NCBI RefSeq assembly: GCF_022811645.1
Contig: NZ_CP094534.1
Coordinates: 2,914,001-2,978,000 of the forward strand
DNA length: 64,000 nt
DNA from: Hymenobacter monticola
GTDB lineage: Bacteria; Bacteroidota; Bacteroidia; Cytophagales; Hymenobacteraceae
Direction of reading: 5' to 3'
Position 1 is the first letter of the stretch; each line of letters begins with the position of its first letter. A program made the position numbers and the translations under genes. The notes beneath the pieces were generated by a model. It made no database searches, was not told where the DNA came from, and saw only the letters and a program-made list of their open reading frames with translations. Below, piece after piece: positions 18,629 to 27,369 of this stretch.

Positions 18629-20302
18629 ATGTTAGTCGATTTACGAATTAAAAATTACGCGCTGATTGAGCAGCTGGAGCTGCGTCCGTCGCCGCTGTTG
18701 AATATCATTACGGGCGAAACCGGGGCCGGCAAATCCATCATGCTGGGCGCCATTGGCCTGCTGCTGGGTAACCGCGCCGACTCGCGCATGCTGTTCGATA
18801 CCGAACGCAAGTGCGTGATTGAAGGGCAGTTTGACATCAGCAACTACCAGCTGCAGGACATTTTCGACGCCGAGGATTTGGACTATGACACGCACTGCAT
18901 TCTGCGGCGCGAAATCAGCCCGAACGGCAAGTCGCGCGCTTTCGTGAACGACACGCCCGTGACGCTGGAAGCCCTGCGGAAAATAGGGGCCAACCTGATG
19001 GACATTCACTCGCAGCACGACACGCTGCTGCTGGGCGACGGCGTTTTTCAGCTCAACCTGCTCGATTTGTATGCCGGGCTGGTGCCGCAACGCACCATGT
19101 ACGGCAGTGCCTTTCGCACCTACCGCAAGCTGGAAGTTGATTTGCAGGCCCTGGAAAGCCAGGCCGCACAGGCCAGCAAGGAGCTGGACTACAACAGTTT
19201 CCTGCTGAATGAGCTGGAGGAAGCCCGCCTCGACAACGAGGACCAGGAAGCCTTGGAGCAGGAAATTAAGCAGCTGGAGCACGCAGAGGAAATCAAGTAC
19301 AAGCTGAGCCAGGCCCTCCATGGCCTGCGCGACAGCGAAACCTGCGCCACCGGCACCATGAAGGAGGCTTCTACGCTGCTGGGCCAGGTGGCCAGCTACG
19401 CCGACAACTTCCGGGAGCTGCGCGAGCGGCTGGAAAGCTGCCTGATTGAGTTGCACGACATTGCTGACGAAGTGGAAACCGCCGAGCGCCACACCGAGGG
19501 CGACCCCGCCCGCGCCGAGGAGTTGCAGGACCGCCTCAACGTGCTCTACACCCTGCAGCGCAAGCACCAGGCCCGCGACCTGCCTGCCCTGCTGGCCGTG
19601 CGCGACGAGCTACGCCAAAAGGTGAGCTCGGTGCTGAACCTGGACAAGGAAATTAACCGCCTGCGCAAAGACTCGGACGCCGCCCTGGCCGCCGTGACCA
19701 AGCAGGCCGCCAAGCTATCGGAAAGCCGCCGCAAGTCGTTTCCGCATTTCGAAAAGCAATTGGGCCTGCTGCTGGCCGACCTGGGCATGCCCAACGCCCG
19801 CATCGTGATTCAGCACAGCACCGGCGCGCCCGCCGCCAGCGGCACCGACGTGGTGAGCATCCTCTTCACCGCCAACAAAGGCGCCCAGCCCCAAACCCTG
19901 AGCAAGGCCGCGTCGGGCGGTGAGTTTTCGCGCCTGATGCTGTGCATCAAGTACATGCTGGCCGACAAAACGGCACTGCCCACGATAGTGTTCGACGAAA
20001 TTGACACCGGCATCAGCGGCGAAATAGCCGTGAAGGTAGGCCGCATGATGCAGCAGATGGCGCATAAGCACCAGTTGGTGGCCATTTCGCACCTGCCGCA
20101 GATGGCCGCGGCCGGCGATGTGCACTACTTCGTGTACAAGGAAGACCGCGCCGACCGCACCGTGAGCCGCATCCGCGAGCTGAGCCAAGAGGAGCGCATC
20201 AAGGAAATTGCGCACATGATTGCGGGCGCCAAACCCAGCGAAAACGCTTTCCAGAGTGCTCGTGAGCTGCTGGCGCTGCGCGGTGAGGTGGCGGCAGGGT
20301 AG
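18629..20302 (+). CDS. recN: DNA repair protein RecN
   Basis: This 557-residue SMC-like ATPase acts in recombinational repair of double-strand breaks. The N-terminus reads MLVDLRIKNYALIEQLEL, then Walker A GETGAGKS near residue 31. A long coiled coil follows (about 150-370), and the C-terminus carries KAASGGEFSRLMLCIKYM (signature), Walker B TIVFDEIDTGISGE and the switch His of AISHLPQMAA. The length is typical. The ATG at 18629 follows the AT-rich repeat directly, so the repeat forms nearly the whole leader if transcription comes from upstream. Confidence 0.97.
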   Translation: MLVDLRIKNYALIEQLELRPSPLLNIITGETGAGKSIMLGAIGLLLGNRADSRMLFDTERKCVIEGQFDISNYQLQDIFDAEDLDYDTHCILRREISPNGKSRAFVNDTPVTLEALRKIGANLMDIHSQHDTLLLGDGVFQLNLLDLYAGLVPQRTMYGSAFRTYRKLEVDLQALESQAAQASKELDYNSFLLNELEEARLDNEDQEALEQEIKQLEHAEEIKYKLSQALHGLRDSETCATGTMKEASTLLGQVASYADNFRELRERLESCLIELHDIADEVETAERHTEGDPARAEELQDRLNVLYTLQRKHQARDLPALLAVRDELRQKVSSVLNLDKEINRLRKDSDAALAAVTKQAAKLSESRRKSFPHFEKQLGLLLADLGMPNARIVIQHSTGAPAASGTDVVSILFTANKGAQPQTLSKAASGGEFSRLMLCIKYMLADKTALPTIVFDEIDTGISGEIAVKVGRMMQQMAHKHQLVAISHLPQMAAAGDVHYFVYKEDRADRTVSRIRELSQEERIKEIAHMIAGAKPSENAFQSARELLALRGEVAAG

Positions 20303-20367
20303 GGCAATGTGGCAAAGCCGATGGCAAGGCCGGAATGGTTTTGCTTTTGCGTTGCTAACCTTGCACC

Positions 20368-20844
20368 GTGCTGGGCAATTTAGAATACATCACCGTCAGA
20401 CTGCCACTCCCGCCCAAACGCTGGTGGGCCGTGGTGCTGGCCGTGGCGTTGGGTGCCATCTGCTGGCAAGGTTTTGTGGTGTTAGCGGTATTGGTGTGGG
20501 CGCTGGTGCCAGTTGCGCTGGCAGTGGGCGACAAATTTGAGCTGGACCTGGCCCGGCGGCGTTATCGTGCGGGCCTGCATTGGGCCAATATTCTGAATCC
20601 GGGTTGGCAGCCGCTACCTGGGGTGGAGAAGATTGTAGTGAAGCCGTACCGCTACCGTGCGGTGCAGCCGACTCGCTACAACGGCACTGTTGATGAAGGC
20701 AGTAGGCACGCGTTTACGGTGCTGCTGTCGTTGTCACAGGCACGGCTAGGCACCGTGGTGGCCACCGTGCCCAGCGAAACCGAAGCTACTAAAATTGCCG
20801 CCATGCTCGCCGATGCCTTGCAGGTGCCCTGGCAACAGGCATAA
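20368..20844 (+). CDS. Membrane protein of unknown function
   Basis: The 158-residue protein starts with a GTG at 20368. Residues 18-53 form two hydrophobic helices (WWAVVLAVALGAICWQGFVV and VLAVLVWALVPVALAV). A basic stretch and a soluble C-terminal domain follow, with a pattern reminiscent of PH-like membrane proteins (ELDLARRRYRAGL...GVEKIVVKPY). I do not recognise the family. A weak -7 element (TAACCTTG) precedes the start by a few bases. Confidence 0.6.
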   Translation: MLGNLEYITVRLPLPPKRWWAVVLAVALGAICWQGFVVLAVLVWALVPVALAVGDKFELDLARRRYRAGLHWANILNPGWQPLPGVEKIVVKPYRYRAVQPTRYNGTVDEGSRHAFTVLLSLSQARLGTVVATVPSETEATKIAAMLADALQVPWQQA

Positions 20845-20930
20845 GCGCGAATGCCTAACTTGCAGGCGTAATTCTGCTTAAGACGCGGCGGAAGCATTTT
20901 CGCCCATCCACTACTTTACCACCCCACCTC

Positions 20931-21761
20931 ATGGCTAACAACCTCCTCGCCGGCAAAGTCGGCATCATTTCCGGCGCCCTCAACGACCAGTCCATTGCCT
21001 GGAAAGTGGCCCAGCGCGCGCACGCCGAAGGGGCCCGCTTTGTGCTCACTAACGCGCCGCTGGCCATGCGCATGGGCGAAATCAACAAGCTGAGCGAGGA
21101 ATGCAACGCCCCCATCATTCCGGCCGATGCCACGTCGACGGAGGAGCTGGAAAAGCTATTTGCGGGTGCGCAGGAGCAACTGGGCGGCAAGATTGACTTC
21201 GTGCTGCACAGCATCGGCATGAGCGCCAACATTCGCAAAAAGAAGCACTACGGCGAGCTGGACTACAAATTCTTCCAGCAAACCATTGACGTGTCGGCCA
21301 TGTCGTTTCATAAGATGATGGCCGTGGCCGAGAAGCAGGACGCCATGAACGAGTGGGGCAGCATCGTGGCCTTGAGCTACATCGCCTCGCAGCGCGCCTT
21401 CCTCGACTATACCGACATGACGCAGGCCAAGGCCATGCTCGAAAGCATCGCCCGCAGCTACGGCCAGCGGTTTGGCAAACTCAAGAAGGTGCGCGTGAAC
21501 ACGGTGTCGCAGTCACCCACCAAAACCACGGCCGGCACCGGCATCACGGGTTTTGACGCGTTCTACAACTTCGCCGACATGATGTCGCCGCTGGGCAACG
21601 CCCCGGCCGAAGCCTGCGCCGATTACTGCATCTCGCTGTTCTCGGACCTAACCCGCTACGTGACCATGCAGAACCTGATGCACGACGGCGGCTTCAGCAC
21701 CACCGGCATCTCGGCCGAAATCGTGGACGTCCTGACCAAGGTGTCGGGCCAGCAGAGCTAA
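20931..21761 (+). CDS. fabI: Enoyl-[acyl-carrier-protein] reductase FabI
   Basis: This 276-residue short-chain-dehydrogenase-type enzyme reduces trans-2-enoyl-ACP in the last step of fatty-acid elongation. The nucleotide-binding start GKVGIISGALNDQSIAW is characteristic of FabI. The catalytic pair Tyr-x6-Lys lies in YTDMTQAK (Tyr about 160, Lys about 167), and VNTVSQSPTKT resembles the substrate loop. A terminator follows immediately downstream. Confidence 0.95.
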   Translation: MANNLLAGKVGIISGALNDQSIAWKVAQRAHAEGARFVLTNAPLAMRMGEINKLSEECNAPIIPADATSTEELEKLFAGAQEQLGGKIDFVLHSIGMSANIRKKKHYGELDYKFFQQTIDVSAMSFHKMMAVAEKQDAMNEWGSIVALSYIASQRAFLDYTDMTQAKAMLESIARSYGQRFGKLKKVRVNTVSQSPTKTTAGTGITGFDAFYNFADMMSPLGNAPAEACADYCISLFSDLTRYVTMQNLMHDGGFSTTGISAEIVDVLTKVSGQQS

Positions 21762-21782
21762 GCGCTGCCAATGATGAAAAGC

Positions 21783-21812
21783 AAAAGCCCGGCCGGTTGG
21801 TCGGGCTTTTTT
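21783..21812 (+). terminator. Intrinsic terminator after fabI
   Basis: Stem AAAAGCCCGGCC pairs with GGTCGGGCTTTT, one G-T or mismatch pair near the loop, followed by TT. It starts 21 bp past the fabI stop. Confidence 0.75.
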
Positions 21813-21900
21813 GTGCGCTGTCGTCGGGAACGATTGCGCAGAAAACACGAGGATTCGACAGCGACGGCTGCTAGGTTTACGGTGGATTTATCGCGCTTCC

Positions 21901-22842
21901 ATGAAGAATTTTTTGCTGCTCCTGCTCCTCATCAGCCTTTCGTGGGGCCGCGCCTTCGGCTACGATTTTGTGGTGGCCCAGGACGGAAGCGGCAAGTTTC
22001 GCACCGTGCAGGAAGCCTTCAACGCCGTGCCCGACTTTCGAAAAAAGGTCACGACCATTTTTATCAAGAAAGGCATTTATAAGGAAAAGCTGGTGCTGGC
22101 CGGCTCCAAGCAATTCGTCAAAATCATTGGCGAAGACCGGGATAAAACCATTCTGACTTACGACGACTACAATCAAAAGAAAAATATTTTCGGCGAGGAC
22201 AAGGGCACGTCGGGTTCGGCGAGCTGCTACATCTACGGCGGCGATTTCTCGGCCGAAAACATCACCTTTCAAAACTCGTCGGGGCCGGTGGGGCAGGCGG
22301 TGGCCGTGTGGGTAGATGGCGACAAGGCCGCTTTTGTGAACTGCCGTTTCCTGGGGTTTCAGGACACGCTTTACACGTATGGACGCGGCAGCCGGCAGTT
22401 TTACAAGAGCTGCTACATCGAGGGAACGGTGGATTTTATTTTCGGCTCCAGCACGGCGTGGTTTGAGGACTGCGAGATTTTTTGCAAAAAGGGCGGCTTC
22501 GTGACGGCCGCCAGCACACCCGACACGGCGCGGTTCGGCTACGTGTTCAGCCGCTGCCGCATAATGGGCGACGCGCCGGCGGGCAGCTTCGGCCTGGGCC
22601 GGCCCTGGCGGCCCTACGCCAAAACCGTGTACCTGAACTGCCAGCTCGGGGCGGCGATTCGGCCCGAAGGCTGGGACCCCTGGGACAAAGAATCGAATAA
22701 GAAAACGGCTTACTACGCCGAATATAAATCGACCGGCCCGGGCGCCGCGCCCACCCAGCGCGCGCCGTGGTCGCATCAGCTCACGGAGGCCGAGGCCAAG
22801 CAATACACCCGCGAAAACGTGCTGCACGGCTGGCAGCCGTAG
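21901..22842 (+). CDS. Pectin methylesterase (first of a tandem pair)
   Basis: The 313-residue secreted protein belongs to carbohydrate esterase family 8, which removes methyl groups from pectin. A signal peptide begins at 21901. The motifs are QDGSGKFRTVQEAFNAVP near the mature start, then GQAVAVW, FQDTLY (about residue 158, catalytic Asp), DFIFGSSTAWFEDC (second Asp), and LGRPWRPYAKTVY (Arg). The start at 21811 would add 30 residues without a signal. The gene is followed after 81 bp by a second esterase; the stop codon falls in the left arm of an inverted repeat. Confidence 0.95.
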   Translation: MKNFLLLLLLISLSWGRAFGYDFVVAQDGSGKFRTVQEAFNAVPDFRKKVTTIFIKKGIYKEKLVLAGSKQFVKIIGEDRDKTILTYDDYNQKKNIFGEDKGTSGSASCYIYGGDFSAENITFQNSSGPVGQAVAVWVDGDKAAFVNCRFLGFQDTLYTYGRGSRQFYKSCYIEGTVDFIFGSSTAWFEDCEIFCKKGGFVTAASTPDTARFGYVFSRCRIMGDAPAGSFGLGRPWRPYAKTVYLNCQLGAAIRPEGWDPWDKESNKKTAYYAEYKSTGPGAAPTQRAPWSHQLTEAEAKQYTRENVLHGWQP

Positions 22843-22911
22843 CGTGGACTCTGCGAGTCCGCGCCTGCCTGAATAATCCCCGCCACGCGCGGACTCGCAG
22901 AGTCCACGCTA
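22840..22911. repeat. Inverted repeat between the two pectinesterase genes
   Basis: Perfect 25-bp arms (TAGCGTGGACTCTGCGAGTC...) surround a 22-bp loop. The first three bases are the TAG stop of the upstream esterase, and the element ends 12 bp before the next ATG. The sequence is unlike the GTCATGC family. Confidence 0.9.
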
Positions 22912-22923
22912 CATCCCGCCCCC

Positions 22924-23877
22924 ATGAAACTTTCGTTAATCGCGCTGCTGGCCACTTTTGCCGCCCACGCTCAAACACCTTCTAAAACCGGTCCCATCAC
23001 CGTGGCCCAGGATGGAACCGGCACCTACCGCACCGTGCAGGAAGCCGTGGATGCTGTGCCCAACCGAGCGCAGAAGCCGGTCATTATTCGCATCAAAAAA
23101 GGCACCTACCGCGAAAAGCTGGTGGTGCCTGCGGGCAAAACTCACCTTCGCTTTGTGGGCGAGGACAAGGACAACACCATCCTCACCTTCGACGACCACA
23201 CCGGCGACGCGGGCGGGCACAACACCCATACCTCGCACTCGGTGCTGGTGCAAGGCAACGACTTCACGGCCGAAAACCTGACGTTTGAGAACAGTGCGGG
23301 CTACACCGCCGGCCAGGCCGTGGCCCTGCACGTGGAGGCCGACCGCGCCACTTTCCGCAATTGCCGCATGGTGGGCAACCAGGACGTGCTATTCCTCTCT
23401 ACCGACCACACCCGGCAATATTTCAAAAACTGCTACATCGAGGGGACAACGGATTTCATTTTCGGGGCCAGCACGGCTGTATTCGACCATTGCACCATTC
23501 TCAGCAAGAAAAACTCGTTCATCACGGCGGCTTCCACGCCTCCTCAGCAAACATTTGGCTTCGTGTTTTTGAATTGCAAGCTGCTGGCCGACACGGCGCG
23601 GGCGAAGAAGGTGCACCTCGGCCGGCCCTGGCGCCCCACCGCCCGCGTGGTTTACATCAATACTGAAATGGGCGGCCACATCGCGCCCGCTGGCTGGGAC
23701 AACTGGAAAAACCCGGAAAACGAAAAAACGGCTTATTTCGCCGAATATCATTCGACCGGCCCCGGCGCCAACCCCCAGGGCCGGGTTGGCTGGTCGTATC
23801 AAATGACGGCCGCCGAAGCCAAATCGTACACGCTGAAGGCCATTTTTATGGCAAAGGAGCCGTGGCTGCCGAAGTAG
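22924..23877 (+). CDS. Pectin methylesterase (second of a tandem pair)
   Basis: The 317-residue secreted esterase is paralogous to the preceding gene: AQDGTGTYRTVQEAVDAVP, GEDKDNTILTFDDH, QDVLFLS (where the first copy has QDTLY), DFIFGASTAVFDHC and LGRPWRPTARVVY. The catalytic Asp pair and Arg are conserved. Two esterases in tandem suggest growth on plant cell-wall pectin, although no pectate lyase is visible in the window. The signal peptide (MKLSLIALLATFAAHA) begins at the ATG, which places the start. Confidence 0.95.
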   Translation: MKLSLIALLATFAAHAQTPSKTGPITVAQDGTGTYRTVQEAVDAVPNRAQKPVIIRIKKGTYREKLVVPAGKTHLRFVGEDKDNTILTFDDHTGDAGGHNTHTSHSVLVQGNDFTAENLTFENSAGYTAGQAVALHVEADRATFRNCRMVGNQDVLFLSTDHTRQYFKNCYIEGTTDFIFGASTAVFDHCTILSKKNSFITAASTPPQQTFGFVFLNCKLLADTARAKKVHLGRPWRPTARVVYINTEMGGHIAPAGWDNWKNPENEKTAYFAEYHSTGPGANPQGRVGWSYQMTAAEAKSYTLKAIFMAKEPWLPK

Positions 23878-23896
23878 TGGATTGGTGGATTGGTGG

Positions 23897-24071
23897 GTTG
23901 TCATTGCGAGCGTAGCGAAGCAATCCGTCCTGTCAAAGTCAGACACGCTTTTTTACCACAAAGCCCCGGCACTGCGTAGCGCCGGGGCTTTTTATTTGAG
24001 CTTATCACAATAGAAGGCTGGTCGCTGAAAACAGGACGGATTGCCACGGCCTGCGGCATCGCAATGACAAC
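23897..24071. repeat. Long inverted repeat with nested terminator (IR-4)
   Basis: Arms GTTGTCATTGCGA...GCAATCCGTCCTGT flank about 100 bp that include a separate GC-rich hairpin. The symmetry continues beyond the arms: GGATTGGTGG on the left faces its complement up to about 24103. The family resembles the other GTCAT elements but has a different core (GCGTAGCGAA versus TGCCGCAGGCCGTG). It fills the space between convergent genes. Confidence 0.85.
23960..23993. terminator. Bidirectional terminator between convergent genes
   Basis: Stem AAAGCCCCGGC pairs with GCCGGGGCTTT around a 10-nt loop and is followed by T-rich sequence. It sits within the larger inverted repeat, downstream of the second pectinesterase and of the 24100 gene. 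Confidence 0.8.
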
Positions 24072-24099
24072 CCGCTACCTCACCACTCCGCCAATCCAC

Positions 24100-25038
24100 C
24101 TAATACCCTTTGCTCAGCTCCACCAGATTCTCCAGAGGCTGGCCGTTGCGAAGCTGCTCCACGTTGTGCAGCAGCACATCGACCTTGCTTTCGTCTTCGA
24201 GGGCCTGGCCGCCGCCGGTGTGCTGGGTGAGCAGCACGTTGGGTAGGCTCCAGAGCGGGCTGTCGGCGGGCAGGGGCTCAATGGCCGTCACGTCGAGCAC
24301 GGCCCCGCCGAGGTAGCCGGCTTGCAGCAGGCGCACCAGTTCCGGCTCGTCGGTGGTGTTGCCGCGGCCCACGCTGGCGTAGATGCTGCCCGGGCGCATG
24401 GCCTGCACCAGTTCAGCCGAGAAAAAGCCCTCGGCGCTGCCGGGCAAGCAGTTGATGACGATGTCGGTTTCGGGCAGCACGGCCTTCAGCTCTTCCGGGG
24501 TGTGAAGCTGGGCCGAGGGGTCGGTGCGGGCCAGCAGCTGCACCTGGCACTCGAAGCCGCCGAGCTGCTGGCGCACGGCCACGCCAATGGCGCCGGCGCC
24601 CAGCACCACCACGCGCTTGCCGCGCAGCAGGCCGGCGCGGTTGCGCACGAAGGCACCGCCTACCCATTTCTTCTGCGATTGCAGCACCGCCAGCTCGGGC
24701 AGGTGGCGGTAGAGGGCCAGCAGGCCGCCCACCATGGTTTCGGCGCAGGGCCAGGCGAAGAAGTCGCCCATGTTGGCTACCGGAATGCGCAAATCGAGGT
24801 GGCGGTAGCGCTCGAAGCCGGCCGAGTCGATTTGCCAGAAGCGCAGCAGCGGGGGCGGGCCGGCCGTGAACCAGGCCGGCGGCGGGTTGCCCATCAGCAG
24901 CTCCGCTTCTTGGAAAGCCGGAAACTGCTGTTCGGTGGGCAGGTCGTTGCAAAAAGTAACTTCCAGGTCGGCCGGCGCCAGCCGCTGCAAGTGCCTGCGG
25001 GCCGAAGCACTCAGGGGCGAAAAAACAAAGAGACGCAT
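24100..25038 (-). CDS. D-2-hydroxyacid dehydrogenase
   Basis: The 312-residue protein has the fold of NAD-dependent D-isomer 2-hydroxyacid dehydrogenases. The nucleotide-binding motif GAGAIG lies near residue 149. The catalytic residues are visible: Arg in SVGRGNTTDE, Glu in AIEPLP and His in TQHTGGG. The family reduces 2-keto acids such as glyoxylate or hydroxypyruvate; the specific substrate cannot be told. The start at 25038 begins directly with sheet-forming sequence (MRLFVFSPLS). Confidence 0.9.
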   Translation of the reverse strand: MRLFVFSPLSASARRHLQRLAPADLEVTFCNDLPTEQQFPAFQEAELLMGNPPPAWFTAGPPPLLRFWQIDSAGFERYRHLDLRIPVANMGDFFAWPCAETMVGGLLALYRHLPELAVLQSQKKWVGGAFVRNRAGLLRGKRVVVLGAGAIGVAVRQQLGGFECQVQLLARTDPSAQLHTPEELKAVLPETDIVINCLPGSAEGFFSAELVQAMRPGSIYASVGRGNTTDEPELVRLLQAGYLGGAVLDVTAIEPLPADSPLWSLPNVLLTQHTGGGQALEDESKVDVLLHNVEQLRNGQPLENLVELSKGY

Positions 25039-25136
25039 GCGGGAGCCGCTTCAAAAAGCAGCAAAATGAAGGAAACGCCCAAAACGTAAGCGGGGCCGCA
25101 AAGTTGCCGCCCGCAAAGCGTAGTTTTCATGAAGCT

Positions 25137-25189
25137 AAAATATCCCGGCCGGAAAAGCGCCATGACGCCTCTGCCGACCGGGATATTCA
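25137..25189. terminator. Hairpin downstream of the SDR gene
   Basis: Arms AATATCCCGGCCGG and CCGACCGGGATATT are complementary with one mismatch, around a 25-nt loop. On the minus strand a short T-run (TATTTTAG) follows. It is plausible as a terminator for the 25234 gene. Confidence 0.5.
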
Positions 25190-25233
25190 ACGGTAATCAA
25201 TCAAGCCAAGAGCCCGCTTCAGGCCTTGCCGAA

Positions 25234-26037
25234 TTAGCGGGCGCTTTCGTCGCCGTCCACGGGCTTGCTTTGCTGGTGCACCTGGGCGGCCACCAGCGGG
25301 TCGGGCATCACCTTGCTGAAGCCTACTTGCACGTTGTTCATCACGCCGGCAATGTGACGGCTTTCGCCTTTCATCAGGGCTTTGTAGCCTTCTTTGGCCA
25401 CGTCGGCGGCTTCCATGCCCTGGCCTTCGGCCACGTTTTTGGCCTGCGTCATGTGGGCTTTGTTGAAGAAGTCCGTCTTCGTGATGCCCGGCAGCAGGTT
25501 GGTAATGGTGACGTTCGAGTCCTTGTTCTCCTCCTGAATGGATTCGACGAAGGAGTTCACGAAGGCTTTGGTGCCGTGGTACACGGCTTGCAGCGGGCCG
25601 GGCAGCTCGCCGGCGATGCTGCCCACAAACAGGATTTTGCCTTCGTTGCGGGCCTTGAATTCCTGCAGGTAGAGCTTGGCAAACACTACGTAGGCGCCGA
25701 TGTTGAGCTGAATGATGTCAAGCTCCCGGTTGATGTCGGTGGTGTCGAAGGTGCCGTACTGGCCCTGGCCGGCGTCGTTCACCAGCACGTCAATCTGCGT
25801 GCCTTTGGCTTTGATTTCGTTGTAGACCTCGAACGGCGCGTCGCGCTTGAACAGGTCCTTGGTGATGGTCGTGACTTCGACGCCGTATTGCTGGCGGATT
25901 TCTGAAGCCGCTTGGTTGAGCAGGTCGGGCTCCAGGGCCACGAGCACGAGGTTGTATTTGTCTTGCGCGAAACAGTTGGCCAGCTCGCGGCCAATGCCGC
26001 TGCTGGCGCCGGTGATAAGGGCGGTTTGGGTTGCCAT
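25234..26037 (-). CDS. Short-chain dehydrogenase/reductase
   Basis: This 267-residue protein has the SDR signatures TGASSGIG (residues 9-16, cofactor binding), NDAGQGQYG, the catalytic Ser in GSIAG and the YHGTK catalytic pair. The C-terminal tail (KPVDGDESAR) is polar. The substrate is unknown. It is divergent from the next gene, whose start lies 19 bp away. Confidence 0.9.
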   Translation of the reverse strand: MATQTALITGASSGIGRELANCFAQDKYNLVLVALEPDLLNQAASEIRQQYGVEVTTITKDLFKRDAPFEVYNEIKAKGTQIDVLVNDAGQGQYGTFDTTDINRELDIIQLNIGAYVVFAKLYLQEFKARNEGKILFVGSIAGELPGPLQAVYHGTKAFVNSFVESIQEENKDSNVTITNLLPGITKTDFFNKAHMTQAKNVAEGQGMEAADVAKEGYKALMKGESRHIAGVMNNVQVGFSKVMPDPLVAAQVHQQSKPVDGDESAR

Positions 26038-26056
26038 TAGATGTGGAAAGGTTTAG

Positions 26057-26830
26057 TTGGAAGGAGTATTTCCTAACGAGTCCGGTTTAGTTGAGGTTAC
26101 TGCGGATGATGTGGCGGCCGAGTGCATAATTTGGGTGCGCGGCCGGCGCTCCATTTCCGGCCGCGCCCTGCGCATGCTGTTCGAAGACCTGGCCGACTTT
26201 ACGCGCAACTCGAAATACCTGCCCGATTTGGCGCCCGACGTAGCCTTTCTGATAAAACCGGACTTTTTCTACGGCAACTTCAGCAAGCCCGAGCCGAACG
26301 ATATGCGCGACAAGGTGGTGAAGCTCTACCAGCCCCGCCAAACGCGCAGCGGCCACCTAATGCTGAGCGCCGCCGCGCTGGGGCACGAAAACGAGCTGGC
26401 GCGCTACTACACCTCGGTGGTGCAGGCGGCGGCCAAGCACCGCAAGCAGCTGCGGGAGCAGTCGCACTACTTCTGGATGCGGCCCGTGCTGCTGAGCCGC
26501 GGGGAGGTGCAGCTCACGTTTCCGTGGTACGACAGCTACCCCGAAAGCGCCGGCCTGCTCAAAAGCCTGCTCGACCCGATGCCGGAAGGGCTTATCAATA
26601 CCGACATGGACCAGGGCTGGCGCTTCGGCGCCTACGCCACCGCCGACAAGGTTTACTTCCTGCAAGGCGGCGAAACCGGCAAGCCCCACACCGCCGTGCA
26701 CACCGACCGCGCCCGCTTGCAGCAGGCGGCTACCCTGGCGCTGGCGCGCACGCAGCAGGTGCTGGAGGCGCTGGTGAAACAGGTGGGGCAGGACTACTGG
26801 CGGTTTCGGCCCGACGTGCCGAAATGGTGA
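26057..26830 (+). CDS. Hypothetical protein (257 aa)
   Basis: I do not recognise this protein. It is rich in aromatic residues (FFYGNF, YPESAGLL, GWRFGAY), has no signal peptide or membrane segment, and is probably cytoplasmic. The frame opens with TTG at 26057 right after an in-frame stop, and no ATG precedes the conserved-looking sequence IIWVRGRRSISGRALRM; the true start may lie further in (for example a GTG near codon 19). It is divergent from the SDR gene. Downstream lies the 21-bp repeat array, and then the barstar gene on the other strand. Confidence 0.6.
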   Translation: MEGVFPNESGLVEVTADDVAAECIIWVRGRRSISGRALRMLFEDLADFTRNSKYLPDLAPDVAFLIKPDFFYGNFSKPEPNDMRDKVVKLYQPRQTRSGHLMLSAAALGHENELARYYTSVVQAAAKHRKQLREQSHYFWMRPVLLSRGEVQLTFPWYDSYPESAGLLKSLLDPMPEGLINTDMDQGWRFGAYATADKVYFLQGGETGKPHTAVHTDRARLQQAATLALARTQQVLEALVKQVGQDYWRFRPDVPKW

Positions 26831-26881
26831 AACACGGCAAATCCCCGCGCAGCGTGTTTCGGCCCAAACGTCGTGTTTCGG

Positions 26882-27103
26882 TCTGCGCGGCCTCTTTTGG
26901 TCTGCGCGGCCTGCATGAGCGGGTTCGCGGGGCCAATGGTGCCTTTAGCGGCCTGCATGGGCGGATTTGCGACCTCCATGCGCGACTTAGCGGCCCCCCT
27001 GAGCGGATTTGCGGCCTGTAGGCATCGGTTTGCGTGGCCTATGAGCGGGTTTGCGGGGCCCATTGGCGGATTTGCGGGGTGTGACGGCGGTTTCGCGGCG
27101 TCC
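26882..27103. repeat. 21-bp degenerate tandem repeat array A
   Basis: Eleven units can be anchored by a GCG at 26885, 26906, 26927, 26948, 26969, 26990, 27011, 27032, 27053, 27074 and 27095, with a spacing of exactly 21 bp throughout. A typical unit is GTTTGCGTGGCCTATGAGCG plus G. On the minus strand the array reads as heptads (GPANPLI, GHANRCL, QAANPLR, EVANPPM). It lies between two convergent gene ends and begins just past the barstar stop codon, in the same frame. No gene product is assigned. Confidence 0.85.
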
Positions 27104-27369
27104 TACGGCGCGAGCAGGAGTTGCTTGCCGGGCTTTTCGAGGGGGTAGTTGGCGATGATGTCGCGTAGGATGAGCATGTCCTTGGGGCAGGCGGCGGCGA
27201 AGGTTTCCCAGTTTCGCAGCACCACGGTGTCGGGCATTTCGACCACGGCGATGATGGCGTCCCAGAAGGCGTCCCAGCTCACGCCGTACCAGTCGGGGAA
27301 GTGCAGCTCGCGCTTCATCAGGTGGTGAAAAGCGGCTTTGGTGTCGACGTGGGCGAGGTCGATGGTCAT
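27103..27369 (-). CDS. Barstar family ribonuclease inhibitor-like protein
   Basis: This 88-residue protein matches the barstar family in length and in the signature FPDWYGVSWDAFWDAI near residue 25. Barstars bind and block barnase-type ribonucleases, and relatives serve as antitoxins or immunity proteins. No ribonuclease gene is visible beside it. It overlaps the upstream PIN-domain gene by 4 bp (ATGA-type overlap), so the two are translated together. A 21-bp tandem repeat starts directly after its TAG stop. Confidence 0.88.
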   Translation of the reverse strand: MTIDLAHVDTKAAFHHLMKRELHFPDWYGVSWDAFWDAIIAVVEMPDTVVLRNWETFAAACPKDMLILRDIIANYPLEKPGKQLLLAP

